Below are positions 1 to 8,349 of a stretch of 25,882 nucleotides of DNA, piece after piece; within the stretch, counting starts at the first letter, position 1, and each line of letters opens with the position of its first letter. The notes beneath the pieces were generated by a model, which searched no databases, had not been told where the DNA came from, and saw only the letters and a list, made by a program, of their open reading frames with translations. The position numbers were made by a program, and so were the translations under genes. This DNA is from a virus, in the IMG/VR virus record IMGVR_UViG_3300018013_000028, positions 1-25,882 of that record; one strand, given 5' to 3'.

Positions 1-2
1 CG

Positions 3-107
3 TTCGGTGGTGACGGCGTATATTCAGGTTTTGAAGAGCTCGGTGTATTTTTTCATAAGTATCTGGGAGTTTTAAGAGGTGGCTGTCCTGTATTTGATCA
101 AATTTAG
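3..107 (+). CDS. C-terminal end of an unidentified protein (partial)
   Basis: An open frame enters from the left edge and stops at TAG 105-107. It gives 34 residues, including FGGDGVYSGFEELGVFF. This frame looks more protein-like (Gly- and Asp-rich turns, no rare-residue runs) than the frame 1 alternative, which stops at 73-75. No family can be recognised from so short a tail. The stretch is AT-richer than the genes after 200. Confidence 0.35.
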   Translation, partial: FGGDGVYSGFEELGVFFHKYLGVLRGGCPVFDQI

Positions 108-116
108 GTAACTCGA

Positions 117-203
117 ATGAAAAGTGTTTTATCTCAACAAGATTTTTTGAAGCAAGTTGAGAAAATAAGCAAAAAGCAAAAGGAGAACTACTTTGGGAAT
201 TGA
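117..203 (+). CDS. Possible 28-residue basic peptide
   Basis: ATG 117 opens a 28-codon frame (begins MKSVLSQQDFLKQVEKISKK) ending at TGA 201-203, overlapping the TTG start of the next gene. The product would be a lysine-rich single helix. The upstream Shine-Dalgarno is poor (only AGG near 106-108). The alternative is that 108-192 is simply an AT-rich leader for the next gene. I see no promoter I would defend in this region. Confidence 0.25.
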   Translation: MKSVLSQQDFLKQVEKISKKQKENYFGN

Positions 204-522
204 CGATAAAGTAACGAGGATAATTAAGTGCGACGGACCCGATTGCCCCAACGAGGTGTCATTCGATCCGCGCGATCAGAAGGCGATCAGCGAGTTGCCA
301 GCGTGGCTGCGGACGACTCGTACGATCACTCTGGGAAACAATGCTCGGTTTTCGTATTGCTCCGATGTGTGTGAAGTTAAGGGCGCTACGACGGGCAATC
401 ATAACGTCCCGGAACCGAAGCAGATTCAGGAAGCGGGCTCTGTTGATTTGCAGCGCGCGATCGCTGAGAAGCAGATCGCCGATGCGATGAAGACGAAAGA
501 AACAAAAGTAACTTTGGAGTAA
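193..522 (+). CDS. Small putative zinc-binding protein, unknown function
   Basis: 109 residues. The start is a TTG with AGGAG at 181-185 seven bases upstream; no in-frame ATG gives a better site. Near the N-terminus is KCDGPDCPNE (CX4C), and about 40 residues later YCSDVC (CX2C), so four cysteines could hold one zinc ion. The C-terminal third is a charged helix rich in Lys, Glu and Ala. The family is not recognised. It is one of several small Cys-rich proteins in this genome and sits four bases ahead of the next gene, so they are probably co-transcribed. Confidence 0.7.
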   Translation: MGIDDKVTRIIKCDGPDCPNEVSFDPRDQKAISELPAWLRTTRTITLGNNARFSYCSDVCEVKGATTGNHNVPEPKQIQEAGSVDLQRAIAEKQIADAMKTKETKVTLE

Positions 523-525
523 TCG

Positions 526-819
526 ATGCAGACCCTGGTGATTGTTCGAGGACTTCTCAAGCGGCCCGACGGACCCAATCTAACGAAAGGGCAAGCGTTT
601 CTCGTTGAGCACCCGACTGAAGAGGTGCTTGGGGAGAGGATGCAAGCTGTCTTAGGAGAAGTCCTCACGTATCAAGGGTTAACAATAGTTGCAGACGAGA
701 ACAAGCCAAAGAGTCTTGATAATCTAGAATTTTGGCCGATGCACAATTTCCGTCGAATATGGTTGGAGCGGAAAGACCTCATTCGGCCATACGTTGAAGA
801 AAAAGGACCAGCTCAATGA
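526..819 (+). CDS. Hypothetical protein, 97 residues
   Basis: ATG 526 is preceded by GGAG at 516-519. The protein begins MQTLVIVRGLLKRPDGPN and looks like a small mixed alpha/beta soluble protein without cysteines or membrane segments. I recognise no family. Its TGA overlaps the ATG of the ClpP-like gene in an ATGA arrangement, which suggests translational coupling to that gene. Confidence 0.65.
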   Translation: MQTLVIVRGLLKRPDGPNLTKGQAFLVEHPTEEVLGERMQAVLGEVLTYQGLTIVADENKPKSLDNLEFWPMHNFRRIWLERKDLIRPYVEEKGPAQ

Positions 820-1373
820 GTAACTTCTACGTGGTCGGAGAGATCAGTCCCGCAATGGCCACCTCGTTCTTTAGGGGAGCAGCCGGTCGGTTTATCACAG
901 ATGTTGTGATATCTTCGCATGGTGGAGACACCGGTTTGACCTACGGGATGTTCGATGTGATCAAGCACCAGGAGATCAACACGCATGTGGTGGGGCTTGC
1001 CCAGTCGGCTGCGGCTGTACTGCTCCAGGCTGGCAAGTGGCGAACCATGACCAACAGCAGCTTGCTGCTGTTCCATCGTGCAGAAGAAGGCGTTTCTGAT
1101 CAGGAGTTTCGGTTGTTTACCCAGCTTGTTGAAATGGCTGCGCAGCGCGCTGGGCTTCCGTTCATAGAAGCGATCGGGATGTTTGACGATAAGTTTATCA
1201 ATGCGAATCGGGCCCTGGAGTTGGGCCTGATCGATGAAATTGCGGAAGATGCAAAAGTCATGAGGTGGATAGATGGGGAAAGTGATCGAGATAGACAGTC
1301 AGAAAAACCTCCCGAGCAGCCATGTGCGCTGCTGCGGGAAGGAAGTACCGGCGAATCTGAAACCCGATCGTAA
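816..1373 (+). CDS. ClpP-like serine protease
   Basis: 185 residues. ClpP-fold peptidases use a Ser-His-Asp triad and form ring-shaped chambers; in phages they often serve as head maturation proteases. Visible here are GLAQSAAAVLLQAG (nucleophile Ser64, in the place of the ClpP G-x-A-x-S motif), SSLLLFHRAEEG (His87) and FDDKFINANRALELGLIDEI (acidic residue at Asp124 or Asp125, followed by the classic A-LELGLIDEI helix). SSHGGDTG (34-40) matches the ClpP oxyanion loop. The gene lies far from the portal and capsid genes, unlike typical prohead proteases, while a ClpA-like unfoldase is encoded about 13 kb downstream. The last ~35 codons, outside the ClpP fold, overlap the next gene. The fold is clear; the role is inferred. 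Confidence 0.88.
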   Translation: MSNFYVVGEISPAMATSFFRGAAGRFITDVVISSHGGDTGLTYGMFDVIKHQEINTHVVGLAQSAAAVLLQAGKWRTMTNSSLLLFHRAEEGVSDQEFRLFTQLVEMAAQRAGLPFIEAIGMFDDKFINANRALELGLIDEIAEDAKVMRWIDGESDRDRQSEKPPEQPCALLREGSTGESETRS

Positions 1374-1596
1374 GACGCAGCTTGACGACGCAACGTCAGC
1401 ATTCTATTTTTCGCGGCTGCCAAGGGAAGAGCGTATTGCCAAGACTCTTCAATGGGCCTGTTTAGGGGGAATGACACTTCTTGAGTCTGCGCAGGCTTTA
1501 CTTCCTTTCAGAGATTGGTCTGATTTGATGGAAGTTGCTACAAGAATTGCTCCATATGCAGTTAAAGATTTTGCGGTGCGTCCAGGGAAACTGTAG
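1273..1596 (+). CDS. Hypothetical protein, 107 residues
   Basis: ATG 1273 follows GGTGG at 1264-1268 and lies inside the end of the ClpP-like gene, giving an unusually long 101-nt overlap. The protein has HVRCCGKEVP near residue 20 and an all-helical remainder (REERIAKTLQWACLGG). No family is recognised. A later start would shorten the overlap, but I see no convincing alternative ATG with a ribosome site. The stop TAG shares a base with the GTG of the next gene. Confidence 0.6.
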   Translation: MGKVIEIDSQKNLPSSHVRCCGKEVPANLKPDRKTQLDDATSAFYFSRLPREERIAKTLQWACLGGMTLLESAQALLPFRDWSDLMEVATRIAPYAVKDFAVRPGKL

Positions 1597-1943
1597 TGGC
1601 GCGCCGAAGAGTTACCAGAGACAAAGACGAGATTGAATATCGTCTTCTGGAACTAGTTCGTCACGCGCGAGCGTGGGGTCCAGAGGAAATCAAAGCACGG
1701 CTTTTTGCGATTCTTATGCTCGCGAAGATGTGGGGCGTTGATTTGTCCAACGCTCTTATTGACAGCGCTTTAGAGAATCTCAAGGTGCCGCGAGTTACGC
1801 TTCGGGGATCATATCCTACAAAAGAAAAGACACCCGAAGAAGTGGTGCCAGTTCCTGAGAAAAAAGACTTGACACCGAAACTAGAAGGTGGTATTCTCGC
1901 AGAGATGGGATACGGAGAAGAAGATGGCGACCAAAAAGATTAA
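1596..1943 (+). CDS. Hypothetical helical protein, 115 residues
   Basis: The start is GTG 1596, overlapping the preceding TAG by one base, with AGGGA around 1584-1588. The N-terminus is basic (MARRRVTRDKDE), the middle is helical and hydrophobic (ARLFAILMLAKMWGVDLS), and the tail is rich in Pro, Glu and Lys. There is no signal peptide and the hydrophobic stretch is too short and broken for a confident membrane helix. Function unknown. Confidence 0.62.
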   Translation: MARRRVTRDKDEIEYRLLELVRHARAWGPEEIKARLFAILMLAKMWGVDLSNALIDSALENLKVPRVTLRGSYPTKEKTPEEVVPVPEKKDLTPKLEGGILAEMGYGEEDGDQKD

Positions 1944-2301
1944 GTATATCCCGATGGAAGACACGTTGAATATTGCGGAGGGGTTTCCTCCCCAATGGCG
2001 TGTCGAGGCTCTTGACACCGATACCGGGGGCGTGTATATCGCTATATTTGACGGCCCGGGAGCGCAGTTGAGAGCTGTTGAGTACGCCGCATTCAAGAAT
2101 GGTGCAATGCCTGCGGTCGTTCCCGGTCTTGAAAAGCCGGCGGCAAGTCTTCGCATAAAAATCAAAGACGGCACCGAGACGACTTTGTATTTCAGCGGGA
2201 TTTACTGGACCCAAGACATAAAGCGGAGAACAGTTACCGCTCACGAAAAGCGTTCGATCGTTCCGGTCGACGAAGAGTCGATGGATTCACTAGGAGCATA
2301 A
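1924..2301 (+). CDS. Hypothetical protein, 125 residues
   Basis: I chose ATG 1924 (MATKKIKYIPMEDTLN) because GGAGAAGAAG sits just upstream; the frame is open further to 1888 but without a good ribosome site. The start overlaps the end of the previous gene by 20 nt. The protein looks like a compact beta-rich soluble domain (WRVEALDTDTGGVYIAIFDG), with a charged C-terminus. No family is recognised. Confidence 0.65.
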   Translation: MATKKIKYIPMEDTLNIAEGFPPQWRVEALDTDTGGVYIAIFDGPGAQLRAVEYAAFKNGAMPAVVPGLEKPAASLRIKIKDGTETTLYFSGIYWTQDIKRRTVTAHEKRSIVPVDEESMDSLGA

Positions 2302-2303
2302 TC

Positions 2304-3008
2304 ATGTTAATAGCCGCTTTTGACCTGGAGACAACCGGGCTGGACCGCAACCAGGATCGCGTCACCGAAGTGGGCGCCATTCTGTACAGTACTACCCGTA
2401 AGCATCCGTTGATGAGCGAGGGGTATCTGGTCGACAATGAGATCAAGATTCCCAAGAACATCACCGACCTTACCGGTATCAGTACCGGCATGGTGGAAAA
2501 GTTCGGGCTTACTTCGTCCGACGCCTTGGCGCGGTTGCAGAACATTTTTGATCTCGCGGAGACGATCGCGGGCAAGAACATTCGGGACTTCGATCTTCCG
2601 TTCTACAAGAACTGGTGCCTGCGCGAGAAGGTTGATCCGATTGAGAAGCCGGTGATCGATATTGAAACTGATCTCCCGGGTGCGCAACAGAATAGGCTGT
2701 CGTACATGATGGCCGATCACGGGAAGCTGAATCCATTTCCACACCAGGCGCTGTGCGATGCCTTGTCAGTGTTGTGCTTGATCGAGGAGTACCCGCTGGA
2801 CAAGGTTATGGAGCGCGCGCTGTCTCCGCGGATGGCCCTGCAAGCGATAGTGACATTCGATACGAACTACAAAGCCAAGGACGCCAAGTATCGGTGGGAT
2901 CCAAATACGAAGGTGTGGTATAAAAATTTGAAGGAGCAGGACGTGGAAGCCGAGACGAAGGCTGTGCCTTTTGATGTCAAGCGCATCCCATACGTCGAAC
3001 AACATTGA
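2304..3008 (+). CDS. DEDDh-type 3'-5' exonuclease (DnaQ/ExoX-like)
   Basis: 234 residues. This family removes nucleotides from DNA 3' ends using two metal ions. Motif ExoI is FDLETTGL (Asp7, Glu9), ExoII is GKNIRDFDLPF (probably Asp97), and ExoIII is HQALCDAL (His147, Asp152), which makes it the DEDDh subclass. The C-terminal ~50 residues carry KDAKYRWDPNTKVWYKNL, a small module seen after exonuclease domains and in DUF5710-like proteins; its role is unclear. GGAG at 2293-2296 precedes ATG 2304. It opens the DNA replication block and may proofread, process recombination ends or degrade host DNA. Confidence 0.88.
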   Translation: MLIAAFDLETTGLDRNQDRVTEVGAILYSTTRKHPLMSEGYLVDNEIKIPKNITDLTGISTGMVEKFGLTSSDALARLQNIFDLAETIAGKNIRDFDLPFYKNWCLREKVDPIEKPVIDIETDLPGAQQNRLSYMMADHGKLNPFPHQALCDALSVLCLIEEYPLDKVMERALSPRMALQAIVTFDTNYKAKDAKYRWDPNTKVWYKNLKEQDVEAETKAVPFDVKRIPYVEQH

Positions 3009-3060
3009 GTTTCGGGCACAAGCCTGAATGCAAAGACAAAATGAAAAAGGAGCAATGCTT

Positions 3061-3612
3061 ATGCTAGTCTCAGGAAGCAACAAAGTCTACGAGCAACCGA
3101 AGGGTGGTTTGTATGAAGGCGTTCTCGCAGACGTGATCGACCTCGGGATGGTCCAAGGGATGTATGGAATCAAGCCTCGGACGCGTCTTATTTGGATTCT
3201 CAACGCGACGGATTCGGAAGGAAACTTCTTCCGTGTGCAGAAATCCTACAACGCAGTTCTTCACGAGAAGTCAAACTTGTATGCCGATGTTCGGGATATG
3301 CTTGGTGCAGCCCCGTCCATTCCGTACGAATTGGACCTTCTCATTGGCAAGAATTTTCAACTGGTGATCGTGCCTGCGACCAAGAAAGACGGCACACCGT
3401 GTGTCAATGTCAAGGCAATTCTGGCCCCCAAGTCTGGTCAGAACTTCCAGATTCCTGCCGACTTTGTTCGGAACAAGGATCGTTCGAAAACTCAACAGCC
3501 AAACACTCAAGCAGCCCGTCCAGCAACCGCCGCCCCCGCGCAGCCCGCGGCGTCGGTACAAGCACCAGCGGCACCGCCCGTGGAAACAGCTGATGAGGAT
3601 TTACCCTTTTGA
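3061..3612 (+). CDS. Single-stranded DNA-binding protein-like, acidic SSB tip
   Basis: 183 residues from ATG 3061. GGAG at 3049-3052 is eight bases from this ATG but only two from the ATG at 3055, so 3061 is preferred. The first ~125 residues look like an OB-fold core with beta strands (TRLIWILNATDSEGNFFRV). A Pro/Ala/Gln-rich disordered linker follows, and the protein ends in DEDLPF, closely resembling the DDDIPF tip by which bacterial SSB recruits partner enzymes. It lies between an exonuclease and the primase-helicase, which suits an SSB. The core is not a textbook SSB match, so the name rests on tail, linker, size and context. Confidence 0.68.
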   Translation: MLVSGSNKVYEQPKGGLYEGVLADVIDLGMVQGMYGIKPRTRLIWILNATDSEGNFFRVQKSYNAVLHEKSNLYADVRDMLGAAPSIPYELDLLIGKNFQLVIVPATKKDGTPCVNVKAILAPKSGQNFQIPADFVRNKDRSKTQQPNTQAARPATAAPAQPAASVQAPAAPPVETADEDLPF

Positions 3613-4034
3613 TTAAGACTTGTTTTAAGTGTAATGTTCCTAAGCCGATCGAAGATTTCTACGAGCACCGTGGTATGTCTGACGGTCGGCTTGGGAAGTG
3701 TATTGAGTGTTGCAAGAAAGAAGCAAACAAAAGACGCAGCGAAAAACTCAAAGAGATTCAGGAATATGACCGTAGACGATCGAGTTTACCTCACCGCATC
3801 GCGTTACGAGTGAAGTATTTCAAAGATCATCAATTCGGTAAAGAGAGGAGAGCACGACAGGCTGTAGCAAATGCCGTTAGAGATAGGCGGTTGGTGAAGA
3901 CGCCTTGTGTTGTTTGTGGGGCAGAAAAAGTTGAATCACATCACGAAGATTATGACAAACCGTTAGAGGTGATTTGGCTCTGCAAAAAGCACCACGTAGA
4001 GGCAGATAGAATTCGGAGAGAAAATGTCCTTTAA
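3609..4034 (+). CDS. HNH-like nuclease with N-terminal zinc finger
   Basis: 141 residues, starting at TTG 3609 overlapping the TGA of the SSB-like gene. The N-terminus has TCFKCNVPKP and then KCIECCKKEANKRR, a CX2C...CX2C finger found on many phage HNH proteins. The C-terminus has CVVCGAEKVESHHEDYDKPL followed by LCKKHH, a Cys-Cys/Cys-His zinc site with a His-His-x-Asp core typical of small HNH domains. It resembles the protein at 16618-16962. It may be a free-standing homing endonuclease, or a structural or regulatory relative that has lost catalysis; both are possible. Confidence 0.7.
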   Translation: MIKTCFKCNVPKPIEDFYEHRGMSDGRLGKCIECCKKEANKRRSEKLKEIQEYDRRRSSLPHRIALRVKYFKDHQFGKERRARQAVANAVRDRRLVKTPCVVCGAEKVESHHEDYDKPLEVIWLCKKHHVEADRIRRENVL

Positions 4035-6186
4035 GGATTTAGCTTTACCTCTCGCAATGAGGGGTGTCCGGGTAGCAAGACTCCACCCCCGGAGTAAGAT
4101 CCCCCTGGAGAAAAATTTTCAGAATCTCGCTACAACTGATGTTGATAAGATTTTGGCGTGGGATTCGGAGACGCCCGGGGCAAACTGTGCGTGTATAGCA
4201 AAACCTGACGGCGTTTGTTTCTTTGAGTCGGATGTTCCTGGCACCATGGAACGGTATGAAAAGGAAACCGGCACGTCGGTAAAAACGTTTACTGTGCAAT
4301 CTCGACCCGGTCGGTTGCACTATTACTTTTTACAAACGGACGAAACAAGAGAGTGTGGAAATATTATTCAGTCTTCGAAAGGTGGTGCGACTGGTCTTCC
4401 TTTCGGATCATTTCGTCAGGCTAACGAATTTGTGGTGGCGCCCGGATCTACTCATCCGGATACCGGTCTTAAGTACGAAATTTTTGACTCTTCTCCGATT
4501 ATCTCCGCTCCCAATGGGTTCGCGGGTTGGCTGTCTGCTCAACGATCTAAACCACCCGCAGCGAATCCTGAAACAACTGAAATAGGGCCGATTCTTGAGG
4601 GTGGTCGTGACAACACGTTGACATCGATCGGTGGAAAGCTGCGGCATGCGGGATTGGACTACGCGGAAATTGAAGCCGCGCTGCTGCGCATCAACGAAGA
4701 GCGTTGCAAGCCGCCCATGACCGTTGACGACGTGAAGCGCATTGCGTGCAGCGTGTCAAGGTATCCAAAAGATGATTTGAGTCCCACCGTGTTGATTGGT
4801 GGTGTTCCTGCCGGCCAGACAGTGGTGGCATCGTATGCACAAGCAAACGTCGAACAAGCACAGGTTGCGATTGAGACAGTTTCAGCCGCAGAGGCCGAAG
4901 GCCAGGAAGTTCGTGAAGAAGAGTTCGAGTATCCATACTGGTGCTGGAACGGGACACTGTACGAAGACTTCGCACAGTTGTGCGGCGAAAATAACGTGGT
5001 CCCGAAAGAGTACATGATCGAATCTATCAAGACGGTCGTAGGAGCAATATGCGGACACCGAATTTTTCCGTACAAGACCCCCAGTCAAGAATCAAGATTC
5101 TATACCGTCCTCATCGGTCCTGGGGGCACTGGGAAGACCTCTGCCGCACGATGGGCGCGCGACCTGTTTATTGGAACGGGTCTGTTGTACGAACTGAGTC
5201 AGAATGGCGGTTACTCGAACATTGGATGTGCTCAGGGAAGTTTTGCTTCGTCCTCCGGTTTGATAAAGAATGGTTTCTCGAGGCATTCCCGTATTCTTCA
5301 ATTCTACGACGAAGCGACGACGATGATCGAGAAGTTTGGTATCACCGGCTCTGGAGATTCTTTTCTCGACGCGCAGAATCAGCTTTACGAGGCTGGCGCG
5401 ATGCCGCAATTGACCACGAAAGAGCACAAGGACGAGAGCCCGCTGCGAGCCGGCCAACTGGTCCACAATAGTATTCTGTCCTGCACCACGAAAGAAAAGT
5501 GGGCGTCTTCATTCGTGAAGACCAATTCCGAAAGTAGCGGATTCTTTCAGCGGTTGAATGTCATTACCAACGACTCGGAAGACACGGTCGCCAATTTCAT
5601 GGATCCAGACCTCACGGCATTGCGTGATAGCTTCGTGAAGAAGATTCAGCCTTTGGAGTATCAGAATGTCGTGGTGATGAAATTACCCGAAGCTTCAGAT
5701 ATGCTTGAGAAGTGGTACAAAGAAAAGCGCGCAGAGTTTAGAGAGATGCCGACAGACGTTACCGGCCGAATTCAAGTTCTCGTGCAGCGCAACGCATCAC
5801 ATTTGGCGTGGCTTATGGCTGGAGACATTGTCCCCGATCCTGACAAGGCGAACGAGCCTATTGAAGTGGTTTGCGATGAAGACATTATGTCGCGCGCACT
5901 CGCGTTAGCGGAGTATCAGATTGGTGCCCGCCACGCGCACCAGCCAGCCCCCGGGAAGAACGACTGGGCCATCGTCGAGAACATGATTAAGATCACGATC
6001 AAACGGAAGGGCGCTATGCAGCGCAGCAAGCTACATCGTGAGATTCGCGCCGACAAATATGGAATCAACGCCTTTGATAAGGCAATCACAAACCTTGTAC
6101 AAGAGGGCATCGTGGCCATTTGTCAGAAAGAAGGAGAAACAAAAAGAGGAAGGAAAGCACAAATAATTAAATGGGTGAATGAGTGA
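4024..6186 (+). CDS. Primase-polymerase/helicase (AEP primase fused to an ATPase)
   Basis: 720 residues. Residues 1-170 resemble a bifunctional primase-polymerase (archaeo-eukaryotic primase) domain: FFESD (Glu68, Asp70) supplies the metal ligands, SRPGRLHYYF (about 93-102, His99) the second motif, and NEFVVAPGSTH the third. Residues ~190-245 (EGGRDNTLTSIGGKLRHAGL, then MTVDDVKRIA) resemble the PriCT linker. An ATPase domain follows with Walker A GPGGTGKT (365-372) and Walker B ILQFYDEA (Asp429, Glu430). The C-terminal ~70 residues look like a winged helix. It would prime synthesis and unwind the phage replication fork. GGAG at 4015-4018 precedes the ATG; the gene overlaps both neighbours. 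Confidence 0.88.
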   Translation: MSFKDLALPLAMRGVRVARLHPRSKIPLEKNFQNLATTDVDKILAWDSETPGANCACIAKPDGVCFFESDVPGTMERYEKETGTSVKTFTVQSRPGRLHYYFLQTDETRECGNIIQSSKGGATGLPFGSFRQANEFVVAPGSTHPDTGLKYEIFDSSPIISAPNGFAGWLSAQRSKPPAANPETTEIGPILEGGRDNTLTSIGGKLRHAGLDYAEIEAALLRINEERCKPPMTVDDVKRIACSVSRYPKDDLSPTVLIGGVPAGQTVVASYAQANVEQAQVAIETVSAAEAEGQEVREEEFEYPYWCWNGTLYEDFAQLCGENNVVPKEYMIESIKTVVGAICGHRIFPYKTPSQESRFYTVLIGPGGTGKTSAARWARDLFIGTGLLYELSQNGGYSNIGCAQGSFASSSGLIKNGFSRHSRILQFYDEATTMIEKFGITGSGDSFLDAQNQLYEAGAMPQLTTKEHKDESPLRAGQLVHNSILSCTTKEKWASSFVKTNSESSGFFQRLNVITNDSEDTVANFMDPDLTALRDSFVKKIQPLEYQNVVVMKLPEASDMLEKWYKEKRAEFREMPTDVTGRIQVLVQRNASHLAWLMAGDIVPDPDKANEPIEVVCDEDIMSRALALAEYQIGARHAHQPAPGKNDWAIVENMIKITIKRKGAMQRSKLHREIRADKYGINAFDKAITNLVQEGIVAICQKEGETKRGRKAQIIKWVNE

Positions 6187-8339
6187 AACACAAACTGCAC
6201 GTCGATTATGAATCGCGATCACCGCTCAATTTAGAAGATGTGGGCGTCGATGCTTACTTCTCCCATCCCAAAACTGAATTAATCCTGTTGGCTTATGCGT
6301 TTGATGACGGCCCGGTTGAAGTCTGTGACCTCACCAAAGACCCTCTCCCTCAGAAAGTAAAGGAAGCTTTTGCTGATCCGGACGTGACGAAATGTGCGTG
6401 GAACGTTAGCTTTGAGCGTACCGGCACAGAGAAGAAACTTGGGATATTCGTTCCGTTCGAACAGTGGGAAGATCCGTCTGTTGGCGCTCGCTATTTGTCG
6501 ATGCCCGGGAAATTAGATAGCGTTGGCGAGATCATGGGTATGCCTCCCCACCTAAGGAAGTTAGAAGCCGTAGGCGCGCCATTGCGGCATCTGTTTGGTG
6601 AACCGCGGCCGATCAAAAAGAAAAAAGAAGCTTCGGACATAAACTCTCTTTTCGATGTGTCTCCTATAGCTGGTCGAGAAGTGGAATACATGTTTGCAGA
6701 TGCAGTTTCCCATCCGAAAGAGTGGGAACAGTTCGTTGAGTATTGTCGCCAGGACGTGGTCGCGGAACGGGCAATCGGTCGTATCGTTAATAAGTTCCCG
6801 CTCACTGGCAACGAAACGAAGATGTGGCATCTTGATCAGAAGATCAATTACGTCGGCATCATGGCTGACAAGGCATTCGCGACGAATTGTTTTGAGTTGG
6901 CGGCACGAGATAAGAAGTACTACGGCGACCTTCTGAAAGAGATTACGCACCTGGAGAATCCAAACTCGAATCCTCAGATGATGCGGTGGGTTCAGGCGCG
7001 CGGCTATCCGTTCAACTCTCTACGCAAAGAGCCTGTCAACGCCGCACTTACGGACCCCGAAGTTCGGTTGACGGAAGAGTGCCGCGACGTTCTCGGGAAA
7101 CTGAAGTACTCCAAGAAGACTTCGTACACAAAGCTGGAGGCCATCACTCTAGCACTGGGCCCGGACATGCGGCTGCGCGATCAGTTTCTGTTTCTCGGTT
7201 CTCCGCGTGCGGGCCGGTGGGCCGGCCGCAACGTGCAGTTGCAGAACATGGCGCGGCCAATCAAGGCTCTCGAAAAGAAAGGTGCGCTCGAAGCCGCTGT
7301 GGAGTTGATCCGCCAACTGGACTATCAAGGAATTCGTGATCGGTTTCCGAAGGATCCTGTTATTGATGTCATGACGTCTTGCATTCGGTCGGCATTCATC
7401 GCCGCTCCGGGACACAGGCTGGACGTAGGAGACTTGAACGCGATTGAAAACCGCGTGCTCGGGTGGCTGGCAGATGAGCAGAAGATCCTTGACGTGTTCC
7501 GCAGAGGTCGTTGTCCGTATCTTGCCTTTGCTGCGATGATGTACAACATCCCATATGAAGTCCTCAAATCCGCGTACGATAAGGGAGATGAGGATGCGAA
7601 GGAGAAAAGGCAGGTTGCAAAGCCTGCAGTCCTAGGCGCCGGTTATCGCCTATCCGGTGGCGACTGGAAGGAGAACAAGTACGGCGATCGGGTGAAGGGT
7701 GGCCTGTGGGGCTATGCCGAGAACATGCACGTCATCATGTCGAAAGAGGACGCCCAAAAAGCCGTGGCCGTGTTCCGGGGTGAATACAAGAAAGTCGTGC
7801 AACTTTGGTACGATTGCGAGAACGCGGTAGCTCGTTGTATCCAGACCGGCAAGACCCAATGGATGGGCCCGACGCAGCTTGTGTGGTGCGGCCGTCGGAA
7901 GATGAAGAATGGTAAGTTCATGCTGGTTATACACTTACCTTCCGGTCGGTGTCTTCACTATCTTGATGCTTGGATTGACGAAGAGAAGAAGATCGGGCGT
8001 AGCGGTAAGGAGTACACAAAGCGCACGATGCACTACAGTGGCATCAACCAGGATACGAAGACCTGGGGTGATATCAGTACACATGGTGGGAAACTGGTCG
8101 AGAACATCGTCCAGGCGATCAGTCGGGATATCCTGGTGGAAGCGATGCTTCGGGCAGATGAGATTGGGCTCAATATCGTGGGCCATGTTCATGATGAGAT
8201 TATCACCGAGAATCCGGATACTCCGGATGGGATGGGATTGGACGATCTACTTTGGTGTCTTTCGCAGACGCCAGAGTGGGCCCCAGGATTACCCTTGACA
8301 GCAGCCGGATATTCTGGTACATTTTATAAGAAGGGTTGA
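6183..8339 (+). CDS. polA: Family A DNA polymerase with 3'-5' exonuclease domain
   Basis: 718 residues from GTG 6183, overlapping the previous stop. The exonuclease domain has VDYES (Asp8, Glu10), AWNVSFER (Asn74, Glu78, with Glu in place of the usual Asp) and EYCRQDVVAE (Tyr187, Asp191). The polymerase domain has motif A GDLNAIENR (Asp417, Glu422), motif B R476-x3-K480-x7-Y488, matching R754, K758 and Y766 of E. coli Pol I, and motif C VHDE (His670, Asp671, Glu672). The residue equivalent to Phe762 is Leu484. There is no 5' nuclease domain. It is the replicative polymerase of this phage, paired with the adjoining primase-helicase. Confidence 0.95.
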   Translation: MKHKLHVDYESRSPLNLEDVGVDAYFSHPKTELILLAYAFDDGPVEVCDLTKDPLPQKVKEAFADPDVTKCAWNVSFERTGTEKKLGIFVPFEQWEDPSVGARYLSMPGKLDSVGEIMGMPPHLRKLEAVGAPLRHLFGEPRPIKKKKEASDINSLFDVSPIAGREVEYMFADAVSHPKEWEQFVEYCRQDVVAERAIGRIVNKFPLTGNETKMWHLDQKINYVGIMADKAFATNCFELAARDKKYYGDLLKEITHLENPNSNPQMMRWVQARGYPFNSLRKEPVNAALTDPEVRLTEECRDVLGKLKYSKKTSYTKLEAITLALGPDMRLRDQFLFLGSPRAGRWAGRNVQLQNMARPIKALEKKGALEAAVELIRQLDYQGIRDRFPKDPVIDVMTSCIRSAFIAAPGHRLDVGDLNAIENRVLGWLADEQKILDVFRRGRCPYLAFAAMMYNIPYEVLKSAYDKGDEDAKEKRQVAKPAVLGAGYRLSGGDWKENKYGDRVKGGLWGYAENMHVIMSKEDAQKAVAVFRGEYKKVVQLWYDCENAVARCIQTGKTQWMGPTQLVWCGRRKMKNGKFMLVIHLPSGRCLHYLDAWIDEEKKIGRSGKEYTKRTMHYSGINQDTKTWGDISTHGGKLVENIVQAISRDILVEAMLRADEIGLNIVGHVHDEIITENPDTPDGMGLDDLLWCLSQTPEWAPGLPLTAAGYSGTFYKKG

Positions 8340-8349
8340 GGAGATAATC

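Noticed and set aside
816-1373. Calling the ClpP-like gene a prohead maturation protease
   Set aside because: The family allows it, but the gene is over 19 kb from the portal/capsid genes, and a separate scaffold candidate is not fused to it; I left the role open.
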